This document shows positions 42,049 through 49,908 of a stretch of 64,000 nucleotides of DNA, piece after piece (positions within the stretch are counted from its first letter, which is position 1; each line of letters opens with the position of its first letter). The notes below the pieces were generated by a model that did not search any database, was not told the DNA's origin, and saw only the letters and a program-made list of their open reading frames with translations. The translations under genes and the position numbers were made by a program. Source of the stretch: an uncultured Clostridia bacterium (GTDB taxonomy: Bacteria > Bacillota > Clostridia > Christensenellales > Aristaeellaceae); assembly GCA_946411525.1 (NCBI GenBank), contig CAMKEI010000006.1, forward strand, positions 1 to 64,000, written 5' to 3'.

Positions 42049-43134
42049 ATGACGGCGTTTGCAAACAGCCTGACAACAAACATCATCGTAACCATTCTGA
42101 TGCTGCTCATGGTCTTTCTGCTGCCCTGGCTGGACCGCCGGATCTGCAGAAGGCTCGGGCTGAACCTGCAGGGCGGCGTCAGCGCCAACCCGCAGGCGGA
42201 AAGGCTGCTCCGGATGCGCCGGATCCTGCTGTACGCGGTTTTCGGGCTGTACCTGCTCGCCGTTGCGTATATCGTTTTCTTCTCCCGTTCCGCCACCAAG
42301 GATTACCAGGTGCATATCGCCCTGTTCTCAGACCTGAAGAACGCCGTCCGGATCGATTTCGGATTCCTCGGGTTTATCAAAACGGTCTTTACCGACGGCT
42401 TCCGGGTGGCCGCCTCGCATGTCCGGATCGAGAAGGCGGAGGACATCGCGCAGGTCTACATGAACGTCATGCTGTTCGTGCCGATGGGTTACCTGCTGCC
42501 CTACCTGTTCGGATGGTTCAGGGCAAAGGTGCGGTGCCGCCCTGCGCTGGCCTGTTTTATCATCGCTTTGCTGATCGAAAACCTGCAGCTGATCTTCCGC
42601 CGCGGATTTTACGATATGGACGACCTGGTCGCCAACACTGCCGGCGGAATCCTCGGCCAGTTCCTGTATATTTCCGTGGCCTATGTGGTGACTCATCCGG
42701 ACTGGCGGAAGGAACGGAAATCCTACCGGCGGTGGAAGCGGAACGCCCGGACCCGCACGCTCTACCCCTTCGCGCGCCGGATGGGGCTGACGCGCACCAC
42801 CCTGCGCGCCTCTGATGAGGAAGCCGTCTGGGATTTCTATGTGATGAAACTGGGGTTCCGCCTGATCAGGCAGATCGTTCCCCTGGATTCCCCCGGCACG
42901 GACATGCTGCTGCAGATAGGGAATATGCAGGCAGAAATCCGCTGCGCCAACACGGAAGAGGCCATCCCGCCGCAGACGCTGACCCTGTCAGTACGCAGGC
43001 TTCCGCCGGTCATCCGGCGGCTGAGGGAAAACGGTATCCCTGTCAGCGAAATCACCCAGGACAGGTATTCCGGCCGGCGCTGCGTCAGCCTGTCCGGACC
43101 GGACGGCGTCACGATCCTGATCATTGAAGGCTGA
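42049..43134 (+). CDS. VanZ-like membrane protein fused to a VOC/glyoxalase-like domain
   Basis: CGGAGGT supports the ATG at 42049, giving 361 residues. Residues 1-225 are VanZ-like: five helices with FFSRSATKDYQVHIALFSD, QVYMNVMLFVPMGYLLPYLF and LIENLQLIFRRGFYDMDDLVANTAGGILG. From about 240 a soluble domain (TTLRASDEEAVWDFYVMKLG, then TLTLSVRRLPPVIRRLREN and SLSGPDGVTILIIE) resembles half of a VOC glyoxalase-type fold. VanZ proteins affect glycopeptide and antimicrobial tolerance in the envelope; the attached domain might bind such a ligand. Confidence 0.78.
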   Translation: MTAFANSLTTNIIVTILMLLMVFLLPWLDRRICRRLGLNLQGGVSANPQAERLLRMRRILLYAVFGLYLLAVAYIVFFSRSATKDYQVHIALFSDLKNAVRIDFGFLGFIKTVFTDGFRVAASHVRIEKAEDIAQVYMNVMLFVPMGYLLPYLFGWFRAKVRCRPALACFIIALLIENLQLIFRRGFYDMDDLVANTAGGILGQFLYISVAYVVTHPDWRKERKSYRRWKRNARTRTLYPFARRMGLTRTTLRASDEEAVWDFYVMKLGFRLIRQIVPLDSPGTDMLLQIGNMQAEIRCANTEEAIPPQTLTLSVRRLPPVIRRLRENGIPVSEITQDRYSGRRCVSLSGPDGVTILIIEG

Positions 43135-43151
43135 TTTTTTTGCGCGCGTTA

Positions 43152-43190
43152 CTGCCATCCTCTCCTGCTGCTGCGTATATACAGGTGCCG
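43152..43190 (+). promoter_or_regulatory. ECF-like promoter element, copy 1 (before PepSY gene)
   Basis: CTGCCA (43152-43157), 15 bases, GCGTATATAC (43173-43182) then AGGTGCCG. It is the best-preserved of four copies. The start codon is at 43247. Confidence 0.62.
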
Positions 43191-43246
43191 GCACGATGAC
43201 GGCCGGTGAAAGAGAACGAACCACTTGAGCGGAGGAGAAAGAGAAA

Positions 43247-43585
43247 ATGAAGAAACTGATCGCATGTATCGCAGCAATCATGATGATGGCCGGCGTCTTT
43301 GCCGCCGTTGCGTCTGCTGAAGAAGTGAAGCTGACCCGGGAAGAAGCCGTTCAGGTGGTTCTGGACTACGCCGGGCTGAAGGAAGAGCAGGTTGTTTTCA
43401 CCAAGGTAAGGACGGACTGGGACGACGGCCGCCAGATCTGGGAAATTGACTTCGTCTTCGACGGCGTTGAGTACGAATTCGACGTGGACTTCTACACCGG
43501 CAGAATCCTGGAAGCCGACATGGACCGTGCCGACCGGGATTACGACCGGGACTACGATTGGGACGACTGGTTCGACTTCGACTGA
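43247..43585 (+). CDS. Secreted PepSY-domain protein
   Basis: GGAGGAG lies well before the ATG. A signal peptide (MKKLIACIAAIMMMAGVFAAVASA) leads into a single PepSY domain: LTREEAVQVVLDYAGL, then DGRQIWEIDFVFDGVEYEFD and the terminal FYTGRILE strand. The tail is an Asp/Tyr/Arg/Trp-rich stretch (DRDYDRDYDWDDWFDFD), possibly metal-binding. Stand-alone PepSY proteins are thought to inhibit proteases or sense envelope state. First of three consecutive genes each with its own copy of the shared promoter element. Confidence 0.88.
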   Translation: MKKLIACIAAIMMMAGVFAAVASAEEVKLTREEAVQVVLDYAGLKEEQVVFTKVRTDWDDGRQIWEIDFVFDGVEYEFDVDFYTGRILEADMDRADRDYDRDYDWDDWFDFD

Positions 43586-43709
43586 ATCTAACGGATCCCT
43601 TTCCTCCTTTTCAGCCCGGACTGCCGGATGGCAGCCCGGGCTTTTTTCTGCTCCGGGCACGGCGTCCGGAAAAAGGTCCGGAAAAAACGCCGGAAAAAGC
43701 GCCGGTCCG

Positions 43710-43748
43710 CTGCCACCCACTCCTGCCGGCGCGTATATACATGTGCCG
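43710..43748 (+). promoter_or_regulatory. ECF-like promoter element, copy 2 (before two-TM gene)
   Basis: CTGCCA (43710-43715), 15 bases, GCGTATATAC (43731-43740) then ATGTGCCG. The start codon is at 43800. Confidence 0.62.
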
Positions 43749-43799
43749 GCGGGAAGCCGCCGGATCTCCAGGGAAACCGATGCAAAGGAGTTGCGTAAA

Positions 43800-44063
43800 A
43801 TGGACACGATGATGAAATACAACCCGGCAGGAGCTGAGAATATCACGATCCGCTGCAGGAACCGGATCAACTGGTTCAGGGTCGTGATCCTGACGCTGGC
43901 CTACACCCTGATCGGCTGGCTGGCCTTCGGCCTCTTCAGCACGCTGCTTGAAAACTCCCTGACCTTCTGGCAGGCGCTCATCACGCCGCTCGCGCTGATC
44001 TTCCTGGCGATGGATCTTGTCGCCACATTTGTCAGCACAAAGAATCAGAACGGCGGCCGGTAA
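43800..44063 (+). CDS. Small two-helix membrane protein
   Basis: The track ORF begins far upstream; AAAGGAG precedes the ATG at 43800, giving 87 residues. After a polar start (MDTMMKYNPAGAENITIRC) there are two membrane helices, VVILTLAYTLIGWLAFGLF and ALITPLALIFLAMDLVATFV, and a short polar tail. No family recognised. Its promoter-like element is the same as those of the flanking PepSY and SH3b genes, so it may belong to the same envelope response. Confidence 0.72.
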   Translation: MDTMMKYNPAGAENITIRCRNRINWFRVVILTLAYTLIGWLAFGLFSTLLENSLTFWQALITPLALIFLAMDLVATFVSTKNQNGGR

Positions 44064-44096
44064 ACAACAGCCGGTAACAAAATTTCCCGGACCGCA

Positions 44097-44135
44097 CTGC
44101 CACCCTCCCGGATGGCTGCGTATATACAGGTGCAG
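44097..44135 (+). promoter_or_regulatory. ECF-like promoter element, copy 3 (before SH3b gene)
   Basis: CTGCCA (44097-44102), 15 bases, GCGTATATAC (44118-44127) then AGGTGCAG. The start codon is at 44206. Confidence 0.62.
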
Positions 44136-44205
44136 CGAGCAAAACAGCTCCTGCTGAAAGAAAAAAGCAACCGCCCCTCCGGGGCGCTGAAAGGAAGGAA
44201 ATCCC

Positions 44206-44760
44206 ATGAAGAAGATGCTCAGTATCGCCATTATCCTGGTTACAGTATTTGCCCTGATGATCCCCGCCTTCGCCTCCGCCGGTGGATATGAAGAAACGGA
44301 CATGTGGGTCAACTGCGAGAACGGTAAGAAGCTGAATGTCCGTTCAGAGGCCAGCACGGCCGGCCGGGTCATCACCCAGCTTCCCTGCGGCACAAAGGTA
44401 CACGTTGATTACAGCTGCGGCAACGGCTGGGTTGCCATCAGCGACTATCACTACTCCGGTTACGTTCAGGCGAAGTTCCTGGTTGCCACCAAGCCCGGCA
44501 AGTATGAGATTACTGAACGGGACGACAACTTCGTCGCGCTGAGGAACCCCTACATTGTCACCGCGAAAGCCCTGAATAACAAGACTGACCGCAGCGTCGG
44601 CCTGCGCGTGAAGCCCAACAAGACAGCCAGCGCCATCCGCCGCCTGACAGCCGGAGATCAGCTTCAGGTGATCGCCCGGGGCAAGGTGTGGAGCAAGGTC
44701 ATCGACCTGCAGACCGGCAGGACCGGCTATGTGGCGAATGACTACATCCAGAAGGCTTGA
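44206..44760 (+). CDS. Secreted protein with two SH3b domains
   Basis: AAAGGAAGG supports the ATG. A signal peptide (MKKMLSIAIILVTVFALMIPAFASA) is followed by an SH3b domain (KKLNVRSEASTAGRVITQLP), a short linker and a second one (SVGLRVKPNKTASAIRRLTA), ending GYVANDYIQ. At 184 residues it is a compact relative of the protein at 38488. It probably binds the wall. Its stop overlaps a possible TTG of the next small gene, though the ATG at 44778 is preferred for that gene. Confidence 0.88.
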   Translation: MKKMLSIAIILVTVFALMIPAFASAGGYEETDMWVNCENGKKLNVRSEASTAGRVITQLPCGTKVHVDYSCGNGWVAISDYHYSGYVQAKFLVATKPGKYEITERDDNFVALRNPYIVTAKALNNKTDRSVGLRVKPNKTASAIRRLTAGDQLQVIARGKVWSKVIDLQTGRTGYVANDYIQKA

Positions 44761-44777
44761 GCGTACGGGAGAGCAGC

Positions 44778-45008
44778 ATGAGAAAGGAACTGACGCTGGA
44801 AGAAATAGCCGCTGAAACCGGTATCGACAAAGCGGCGGAATGCCTGGCGGATTACCTGGCCTGCAGACGCGCTCTCCTTGAGGAATACGGTCAGGAACAC
44901 TTCCTGGATCTGTACAGCGTGGTTCCTGAACCGGACCGGAAGAAGCTGGACTACCTGATGAGCAGGTACGCCGTGGAAGCCAGGAAAAAGGAACAGAACA
45001 TCGCCTGA
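44778..45008 (+). CDS. Small helical protein, unknown
   Basis: The ATG at 44778 with GGGAG upstream gives 76 residues; the track's TTG start is unlikely. The sequence opens LTLEEIAAETGIDKAAECLA, which reads like the first helices of a helix-turn-helix, and goes on with further helices and a Lys/Arg-rich end. No membrane segment or signal peptide. It follows the SH3b gene by 17 bases and is closed by a terminator, so the two probably share a transcript. Confidence 0.6.
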   Translation: MRKELTLEEIAAETGIDKAAECLADYLACRRALLEEYGQEHFLDLYSVVPEPDRKKLDYLMSRYAVEARKKEQNIA

Positions 45009-45060
45009 ATTGTCCCGGATCACGCGGCAGCAGAACAGCCGCGGCAGAAATAAAATCCCT

Positions 45061-45090
45061 CGTCCGCGCAGCAATGCGCGGACGTTTTCT
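45061..45090 (+). terminator. Intrinsic terminator
   Basis: CGTCCGCGCA-GCAA-TGCGCGGACG, a perfect 10-bp stem, followed by TTTTCT. Confidence 0.9.
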
Positions 45091-45123
45091 GTCGGGAGTC
45101 CTTCCCCTCCTGCCGGCCGGGAG

Positions 45124-45152
45124 TTGAAAAGCAGCACGTGTAATGATATAAT
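45124..45152 (+). promoter_or_regulatory. Strong sigmaA-type promoter
   Basis: TTGAAA (45124-45129), 17 bp, TATAAT (45147-45152). It drives the acyltransferase and MATE-ATPase genes. Confidence 0.8.
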
Positions 45153-45273
45153 TTCTTAGTTTCAGAATTGATCCGTCCAAGTACAGAACAACGGGCACGA
45201 AGCTTTTTCAGAGACGCCCGGTCCGGGCTTCCCCGGTGGGTCACATATCTTCCGGAAGGGGATGCGGCCGCAG

Positions 45274-46488
45274 ATGAGAGACTGCTACGAGCTTTCGACC
45301 AACGCTTATTTTTTCTATCTGGAACAGGAACAGAAATCCTGGATGTCCGGCCGGGTGCTTTTTGACGCCCCGGTTGACGTTCCTCTCCTTCAGAAAGCCG
45401 CCGATGAACTGTTCCGGGCCATGCCCTTCCTTTCTGTCAGGAAGGAAGTCCCGCCGGAGGGAGACCGGTATGTGCTGGTTCCCTGCAGCCTGCCGTTCCG
45501 CGTCACGGACCGGTCGGAAAAAACCTCGCCGGAAAGCCGGGAAAGCGGCGGAGCCCTGATCTCCGTGTCCTGTGAGGGCAGCGCGCTTTACCTGGAAATG
45601 TCCCACGCCCTGACCGACGGCTGCGGGTTTGTCGCCGTCATGCGGTACCTGGTCATCCGCTACCTGTCCCTGCTGTGGGATGATCAGCCGGAACCTGCCG
45701 GTTCCTTCAGTCAGTCCTTCCCGTATGATTACGCCGATCCGCTTGATTCCGTCCCGGAAACCGCAGACAGGTTTGAGTTCGCCTGTCCCCGCGTTCAGGT
45801 CTTTGAGGAAGGGGAACTGGACCCCGGAAACCTCCGCTCCTTTTCCCTTGCCTGCGACGAAAAGGCGGTCACGGATCTCGCCAGGGATGCTGAAGGCAGT
45901 TTTTCCGGGGTGCTCGCCGGCGCGCTGGGCAGCGCGCTGACAGCCTGCAAATCCGGAACGGAACCTGTCGTCGTCACCTGCCCGATGAACATGCGCGGCG
46001 CCCTCGGATGCAGGCAGACCCTGCAGAACTGCACCCAGAGCATGCGGTACGTTTTCCCCGCTGCGATGGAAAAATACACTTTTCAGCAGCGGCTGTCCCT
46101 CCTGAAGGGTCAGCTGTATATCCAGCGGTCGGAGGAATACTGCCTCCCCCGGTTCGCGGAGTGGCGCGCCCAGCTGCAGGCGCTTCGGTCCATCCCGACC
46201 ATCTCCGGAAAGGCGGAAGCCCTGCGCGCGTCGATTCAGCTTTCCCCCTTCCCGATCGTATCTGACCTGGGGACCGTCGATTTCGGAAAAGGGAATCCGC
46301 ATGTCCGGAATATCCGGATTGCATACCCCGTCGCCGGAAGTGCGGGAATCCTCCTCGTCGCCCACCGTTTCGAAGGCCGGTGCCGCCTGGATATCTCCTC
46401 CGCGGTCCGCAGCGGCCTCTGGCTGGATCACTTCCGCCGGATCCTGGCCGGTGCCGGCGTCGAAAACGAACTGATCGAAACCCCCTGA
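45274..46488 (+). CDS. Condensation/acetyltransferase-like enzyme (HxxxDG family)
   Basis: The ATG at 45274 (404 residues) is better spaced from GGAAGGGG than the one at 45262. The fold is suggested by the N-terminal ELSTNAYFFYLEQEQK, the catalytic-type MSHALTDGCGFVAVM (HxxxDG, near residue 110) and a C-terminal half with VVVTCPMNMRGALG in the position of the DFG-like region. This matches alcohol acetyltransferases and NRPS condensation domains, which join acyl groups to alcohols or amines. Here it has a single His (S-H, not HH). It is 26 bases before the MATE-ATPase gene, so product and exporter may be linked. Confidence 0.72.
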   Translation: MRDCYELSTNAYFFYLEQEQKSWMSGRVLFDAPVDVPLLQKAADELFRAMPFLSVRKEVPPEGDRYVLVPCSLPFRVTDRSEKTSPESRESGGALISVSCEGSALYLEMSHALTDGCGFVAVMRYLVIRYLSLLWDDQPEPAGSFSQSFPYDYADPLDSVPETADRFEFACPRVQVFEEGELDPGNLRSFSLACDEKAVTDLARDAEGSFSGVLAGALGSALTACKSGTEPVVVTCPMNMRGALGCRQTLQNCTQSMRYVFPAAMEKYTFQQRLSLLKGQLYIQRSEEYCLPRFAEWRAQLQALRSIPTISGKAEALRASIQLSPFPIVSDLGTVDFGKGNPHVRNIRIAYPVAGSAGILLVAHRFEGRCRLDISSAVRSGLWLDHFRRILAGAGVENELIETP

Positions 46489-46514
46489 CCGGGGGGGGGA
46501 CGGAGTTGAAAATA

Positions 46515-48338
46515 ATGAAGTTTCGGATACCTGGGGGAAAGTCTTCCCACGGAATCGTGGAGCGCCTGCTGGACAAGGCGACGCAGGTCAGGATCATCAA
46601 TGAGATCGCCAATTACGCAGCCACGCTCATCGACGCGATCCTCATCACCCGTTACCTCGGCAGCGACGCCGTGTCGGCGTATGGACTGGCGATGCCCGCC
46701 TTCGTGTTTCTGCCCGCCCTGGGCGGAACGATTGCCAACGGCGTCAATAAGCTTTGCGGAAACAGCATCGGAAGCGGCGATCTCGAAACGACGAACAAGG
46801 CTTTCTCCAGCAGCCTGATCGGTGGAATCTCACTTTCCCTCCTCCCGATGTTCCTGCTGCTGTTCTTATCCATGCCGCTGGGCGTCGTGCTGGGCGCCGC
46901 GGGCTCCGCAAGCGGTCTTCAGGTGCAGGTCAGTGATTATCTGCGTGGCATGGCTCCCGGTGCCCCTGCCTTTGTGCTGATCATGATCCTGATTCCTTTC
47001 ATGCAGATCAACGGGGATCATACCCTCCTGACAGCCGCTGTGACGGGAATGTCCGTACTGGACATCATCTTCGACCTGCTGTGTGTTTTCGTCTTCAGGG
47101 GCGGCCTTTTCGGCATGGCGCTCGCTTCTTCACTGAGCTACTGGGCGGCGGCGCTGGTGATGAGCGCGTCCTTCCTGAAAAAAGAGCGGGTGATCCGTTT
47201 CCGTTTCGGGGACTGGGACGGACACCTGTTCTACAGCGTGCTTTCCCAGGGCATCCCGTATATTATCCGCCAGGGCTGCAACCTGCTCCGTTCCCTGGGC
47301 CTGAACCAGGTGGTGGTTCATCTTCTGCCGGTCGGGACGCTGCCCGTCTATTCCGTCGTCTCCAGCATGCAGCGGGTCATCTACACGCCCGGTTCGGGCA
47401 TCGGGGACGGCACCCTGCTGGTTTCAAGCATGATGTACGGCGAAGAGGACCGGCATGCCCTCGGAAGAACGCTGCAGGAAGGAATCAGGCTGTCCTTCCT
47501 GCTGAACGGCTTCGTCGTTGCCGCCGGGCTGATCTTTGCCCCGCTGGTGATGTCCCTGTACCTGGCTTCCGATCCTGCCCTGATCCAGCCGGCAGCCGCC
47601 GGCCTGCGGCTGGCGGTGCTCAGCGCGATCCCGTTTTCCGTACAGATCATGTACCGAAGCTATCTTCAGGGGATCAACCGCCCGTCTGAAGTGGTCCTGA
47701 TGACGGTACACAACGAACTGATCCTGCCCCTGTTCTCAGCCTTTATCCTGTCCTTGCTCCTGTCCGTCACCGGTTTCTGGCTCTCGTTTACAATCCAGGA
47801 ATTACTGACGCTCCTCATGCTGTTCTTCATCATCCGGAAAAAAAGCGGCAAAAACCGGATCGGCTGGGAAACCCTCACGATGCTCCCGCCGGAATTCGGC
47901 GTTCCGGAAGAGTGCCGGATTTCCTGCCGGATCAGAAGTCAGGAGGACGTGCTCCGCTTTTCGGAGCAGGTCCAGCAGTTCTGCGTTCAGAAGCGGCAGG
48001 ACGAGCGCAGCGCCATGATCCTGGCGCTGTGTGTCGAGGAAATCGGCGTCAACATCTTCAAGTTCGGCATGACGCAGCAGCACCAGCACTGCGAGATCCT
48101 GCTGTATTATTCAGCCGGCAGGTGGACCCTCCGCTTCCGGGACGACTGTGACGCGTTCGATCCGGTATCCTACCTGAAATCCTTTGAGACGGAGGAGCCG
48201 GGCAACCGTTTCGGTCTCCGCCTGGCGCTTTCCCTGGCCCGTGAAGCGGTGTATATCCGTTCCATGAACATCAACAACCTGCGGATCCGGATCTCTCCCG
48301 CGGAAGAGGCGGCGCCTGCTCTGCCGCCGGACCCGTAA
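46515..48338 (+). CDS. MATE transporter fused to a C-terminal RsbW-like HATPase domain
   Basis: From the ATG at 46515 (GGAG nine bases upstream) the protein has 607 residues. Residues 15-445 are a MATE fold of twelve helices (AATLIDAILITRYLGSDAVS, GNSIGSGDLE). After IRKKSGKNRIGWE a cytoplasmic domain begins; LALCVEEIGVNIFKFGM (N-box, near 505) and RFRDDCDAFDP (D-box, near 540) and FGLRLAL are those of anti-sigma-type serine kinases and GHKL ATPases. So transport and ATP binding or protein phosphorylation are on one chain. Substrate and partner are unknown. A shrunken cousin lies at 60566. Confidence 0.85.
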   Translation: MKFRIPGGKSSHGIVERLLDKATQVRIINEIANYAATLIDAILITRYLGSDAVSAYGLAMPAFVFLPALGGTIANGVNKLCGNSIGSGDLETTNKAFSSSLIGGISLSLLPMFLLLFLSMPLGVVLGAAGSASGLQVQVSDYLRGMAPGAPAFVLIMILIPFMQINGDHTLLTAAVTGMSVLDIIFDLLCVFVFRGGLFGMALASSLSYWAAALVMSASFLKKERVIRFRFGDWDGHLFYSVLSQGIPYIIRQGCNLLRSLGLNQVVVHLLPVGTLPVYSVVSSMQRVIYTPGSGIGDGTLLVSSMMYGEEDRHALGRTLQEGIRLSFLLNGFVVAAGLIFAPLVMSLYLASDPALIQPAAAGLRLAVLSAIPFSVQIMYRSYLQGINRPSEVVLMTVHNELILPLFSAFILSLLLSVTGFWLSFTIQELLTLLMLFFIIRKKSGKNRIGWETLTMLPPEFGVPEECRISCRIRSQEDVLRFSEQVQQFCVQKRQDERSAMILALCVEEIGVNIFKFGMTQQHQHCEILLYYSAGRWTLRFRDDCDAFDPVSYLKSFETEEPGNRFGLRLALSLAREAVYIRSMNINNLRIRISPAEEAAPALPPDP

Positions 48339-48460
48339 CCGCCGCGCCGCGGCAGGAAAAGAACGCGGCACAGGACCCTGCAGCCCGGCCGTTTTACCGG
48401 GCCGTTCCGGCAGGGGCGGGACACCGCCCTGTTTTTGGGTGTGATTATTTCCGCGCAGCC

Positions 48461-48488
48461 GAAACAGGAAGCCCCGGAAGTCCGTCTA
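48461..48488 (+). promoter_or_regulatory. ECF-type promoter (GAAAC / CGTCTA)
   Basis: GAAAC (48461-48465), 17 bp, CGTCTA (48483-48488). This is the classic Firmicutes ECF consensus, here before a secreted protein gene, and differs from the four-copy CTGCCA element. Confidence 0.6.
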
Positions 48489-48529
48489 ATACACGGCAGA
48501 ACATTTTGACGGTAAAGGAGTTTTGAACC

Positions 48530-49681
48530 ATGAAAAAAATGATCGGCCTGATTCTTGCGGTAATCATACTGTTTATGTCGGTTGCCCTGGCGGAGGATCT
48601 GTCCGCCATGACGGACGCGGAACTGAAGGCGCTTCTGCTGGATGTGTATGAGGAACTGCAGAGCCGGGGATTCAATTATATCCGGAGCACGGTCGTCAGC
48701 GTCCCGGAGGACGAGGCGCTGGCTGACCGGATCACGGAGTTCTATATCAGATGGAGCGCGAACGACCTGGACGGCATGCTGGAATTGTGCGATCCCGCCT
48801 GGAAGGCGGAGCAGGAGAATCTGAAAACCGCGCTGTTCGCCATCCTGGCAAACCGGACGCCCCTCGTCTTTGCTGTTGAGGCGCCCTGTGGCGAAACAGA
48901 CGGCACCGGCACGGCAGTCGTCACCGCGCGGATAGACAGGCATAACGGTATGGATCCGCTGGATTACATTCATAACATTGTGATGAGAAAGGCGTCGGAC
49001 GGGCTGTGGTACATGGATCCCCGGTGCCTGCTGACCTATGAACCGGTTTATGCGGACAAGCAGGAAGAGCCGACGCCGGAACCGGCGGTTTCCGTCTCCT
49101 CCGCCGGTGAAGACATGCCGGATGCGCTGCTGTTCTATGTGCCGGAGGGCGGCGAATACTACCACCTGGACGATAACTGCCGGCGGGTGGCCGAAAAGTA
49201 CCTGCCGATGACCGGCGTCTTTTCCTTCCATGAGCTGAACTATGACGAATATAAGGACCTGAAGCCCTGTGGGGTCTGCGGTGCGCCGTCACGGGACGAT
49301 GCCCCGGCGCCGGCCGGTTTCTTCCTGAAGATATACGACAACAGCGGCCTGGAAAACGTCTCCTGCCTGCGGGCGGATATCTGTGTGGGTGACCGGTCCC
49401 TGGGCTTTATCTGTTCCTGTCCGGACCCGGGAGAGGATTATTACCGTTTCCCGATCGAAGCGTCTGCGCAGGAAGACCTGAAGGATATGCGCGTCGAGCT
49501 GTTCTATGTGGTGTCCGGCCTGGCGCCGGAGGAGGCGGTCCTTGCGGTGATGGCGGAACCCTCCGCAGTGGAAGAGCATAAGCTGACGGCGCTGGATTTC
49601 ATCCCGGAAGCCGGGGCAACCTGCGTCCTGAGCCTGGAGGCGGACGGCGCGGGCGGCTTCACGCTGACGCCGGCCGAATAA
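48530..49681 (+). CDS. Secreted multi-domain protein, unknown
   Basis: AAAGGAG precedes the ATG. Signal peptide MKKMIGLILAVIILFMSVALA; then a helical stretch, an NTF2/DUF4878-like region (ITEFYIRWSANDLDGMLELC, residues about 70-165), a Pro-rich linker, a short domain with paired cysteines (NCRR and CGVCG) that could bind metal or form disulfides, and a beta-rich C-terminus (FFLKIYDNSGLENVSCLRAD). 383 residues. An ECF-like promoter lies upstream, pointing to an envelope-stress role. A terminator sits about 120 bases downstream. Confidence 0.78.
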   Translation: MKKMIGLILAVIILFMSVALAEDLSAMTDAELKALLLDVYEELQSRGFNYIRSTVVSVPEDEALADRITEFYIRWSANDLDGMLELCDPAWKAEQENLKTALFAILANRTPLVFAVEAPCGETDGTGTAVVTARIDRHNGMDPLDYIHNIVMRKASDGLWYMDPRCLLTYEPVYADKQEEPTPEPAVSVSSAGEDMPDALLFYVPEGGEYYHLDDNCRRVAEKYLPMTGVFSFHELNYDEYKDLKPCGVCGAPSRDDAPAPAGFFLKIYDNSGLENVSCLRADICVGDRSLGFICSCPDPGEDYYRFPIEASAQEDLKDMRVELFYVVSGLAPEEAVLAVMAEPSAVEEHKLTALDFIPEAGATCVLSLEADGAGGFTLTPAE

Positions 49682-49801
49682 GCGGCCGGCAGCGGTGGCC
49701 GGCTCAGCCGGACAGATTTGCCTTTGAAACAATTACGGGAAAACAGACAGGAACCAGGAAACAGATCATTTAAACGTTCACCGCCCGGATTTGCTGTTAA
49801 T

Positions 49802-49835
49802 GCCCGGACTGCACCTGCAGCCCGGGCTTCTTTTC
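49802..49835 (+). terminator. Intrinsic terminator
   Basis: GCCCGG-A-CTGCA / TGCAG-C-CCGGGC, eleven pairs with one mismatch, followed by TTCTTTTC. Confidence 0.78.
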
Positions 49836-49860
49836 GGTCTTCCCTGCGGCGGCGTCATAT

Positions 49861-49887
49861 AAAAAGCCGCACCCCGGAGGCTGCGGC
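49861..49887 (-). terminator. Intrinsic terminator after the DUF308 gene
   Basis: GCCGCA / TGCGGC with additional pairs inside, followed leftward by TTTTT (AAAAA on the plus strand). Confidence 0.75.
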
Positions 49888-49908
49888 ATAAGGCCGGAAT
49901 CGTTATTC

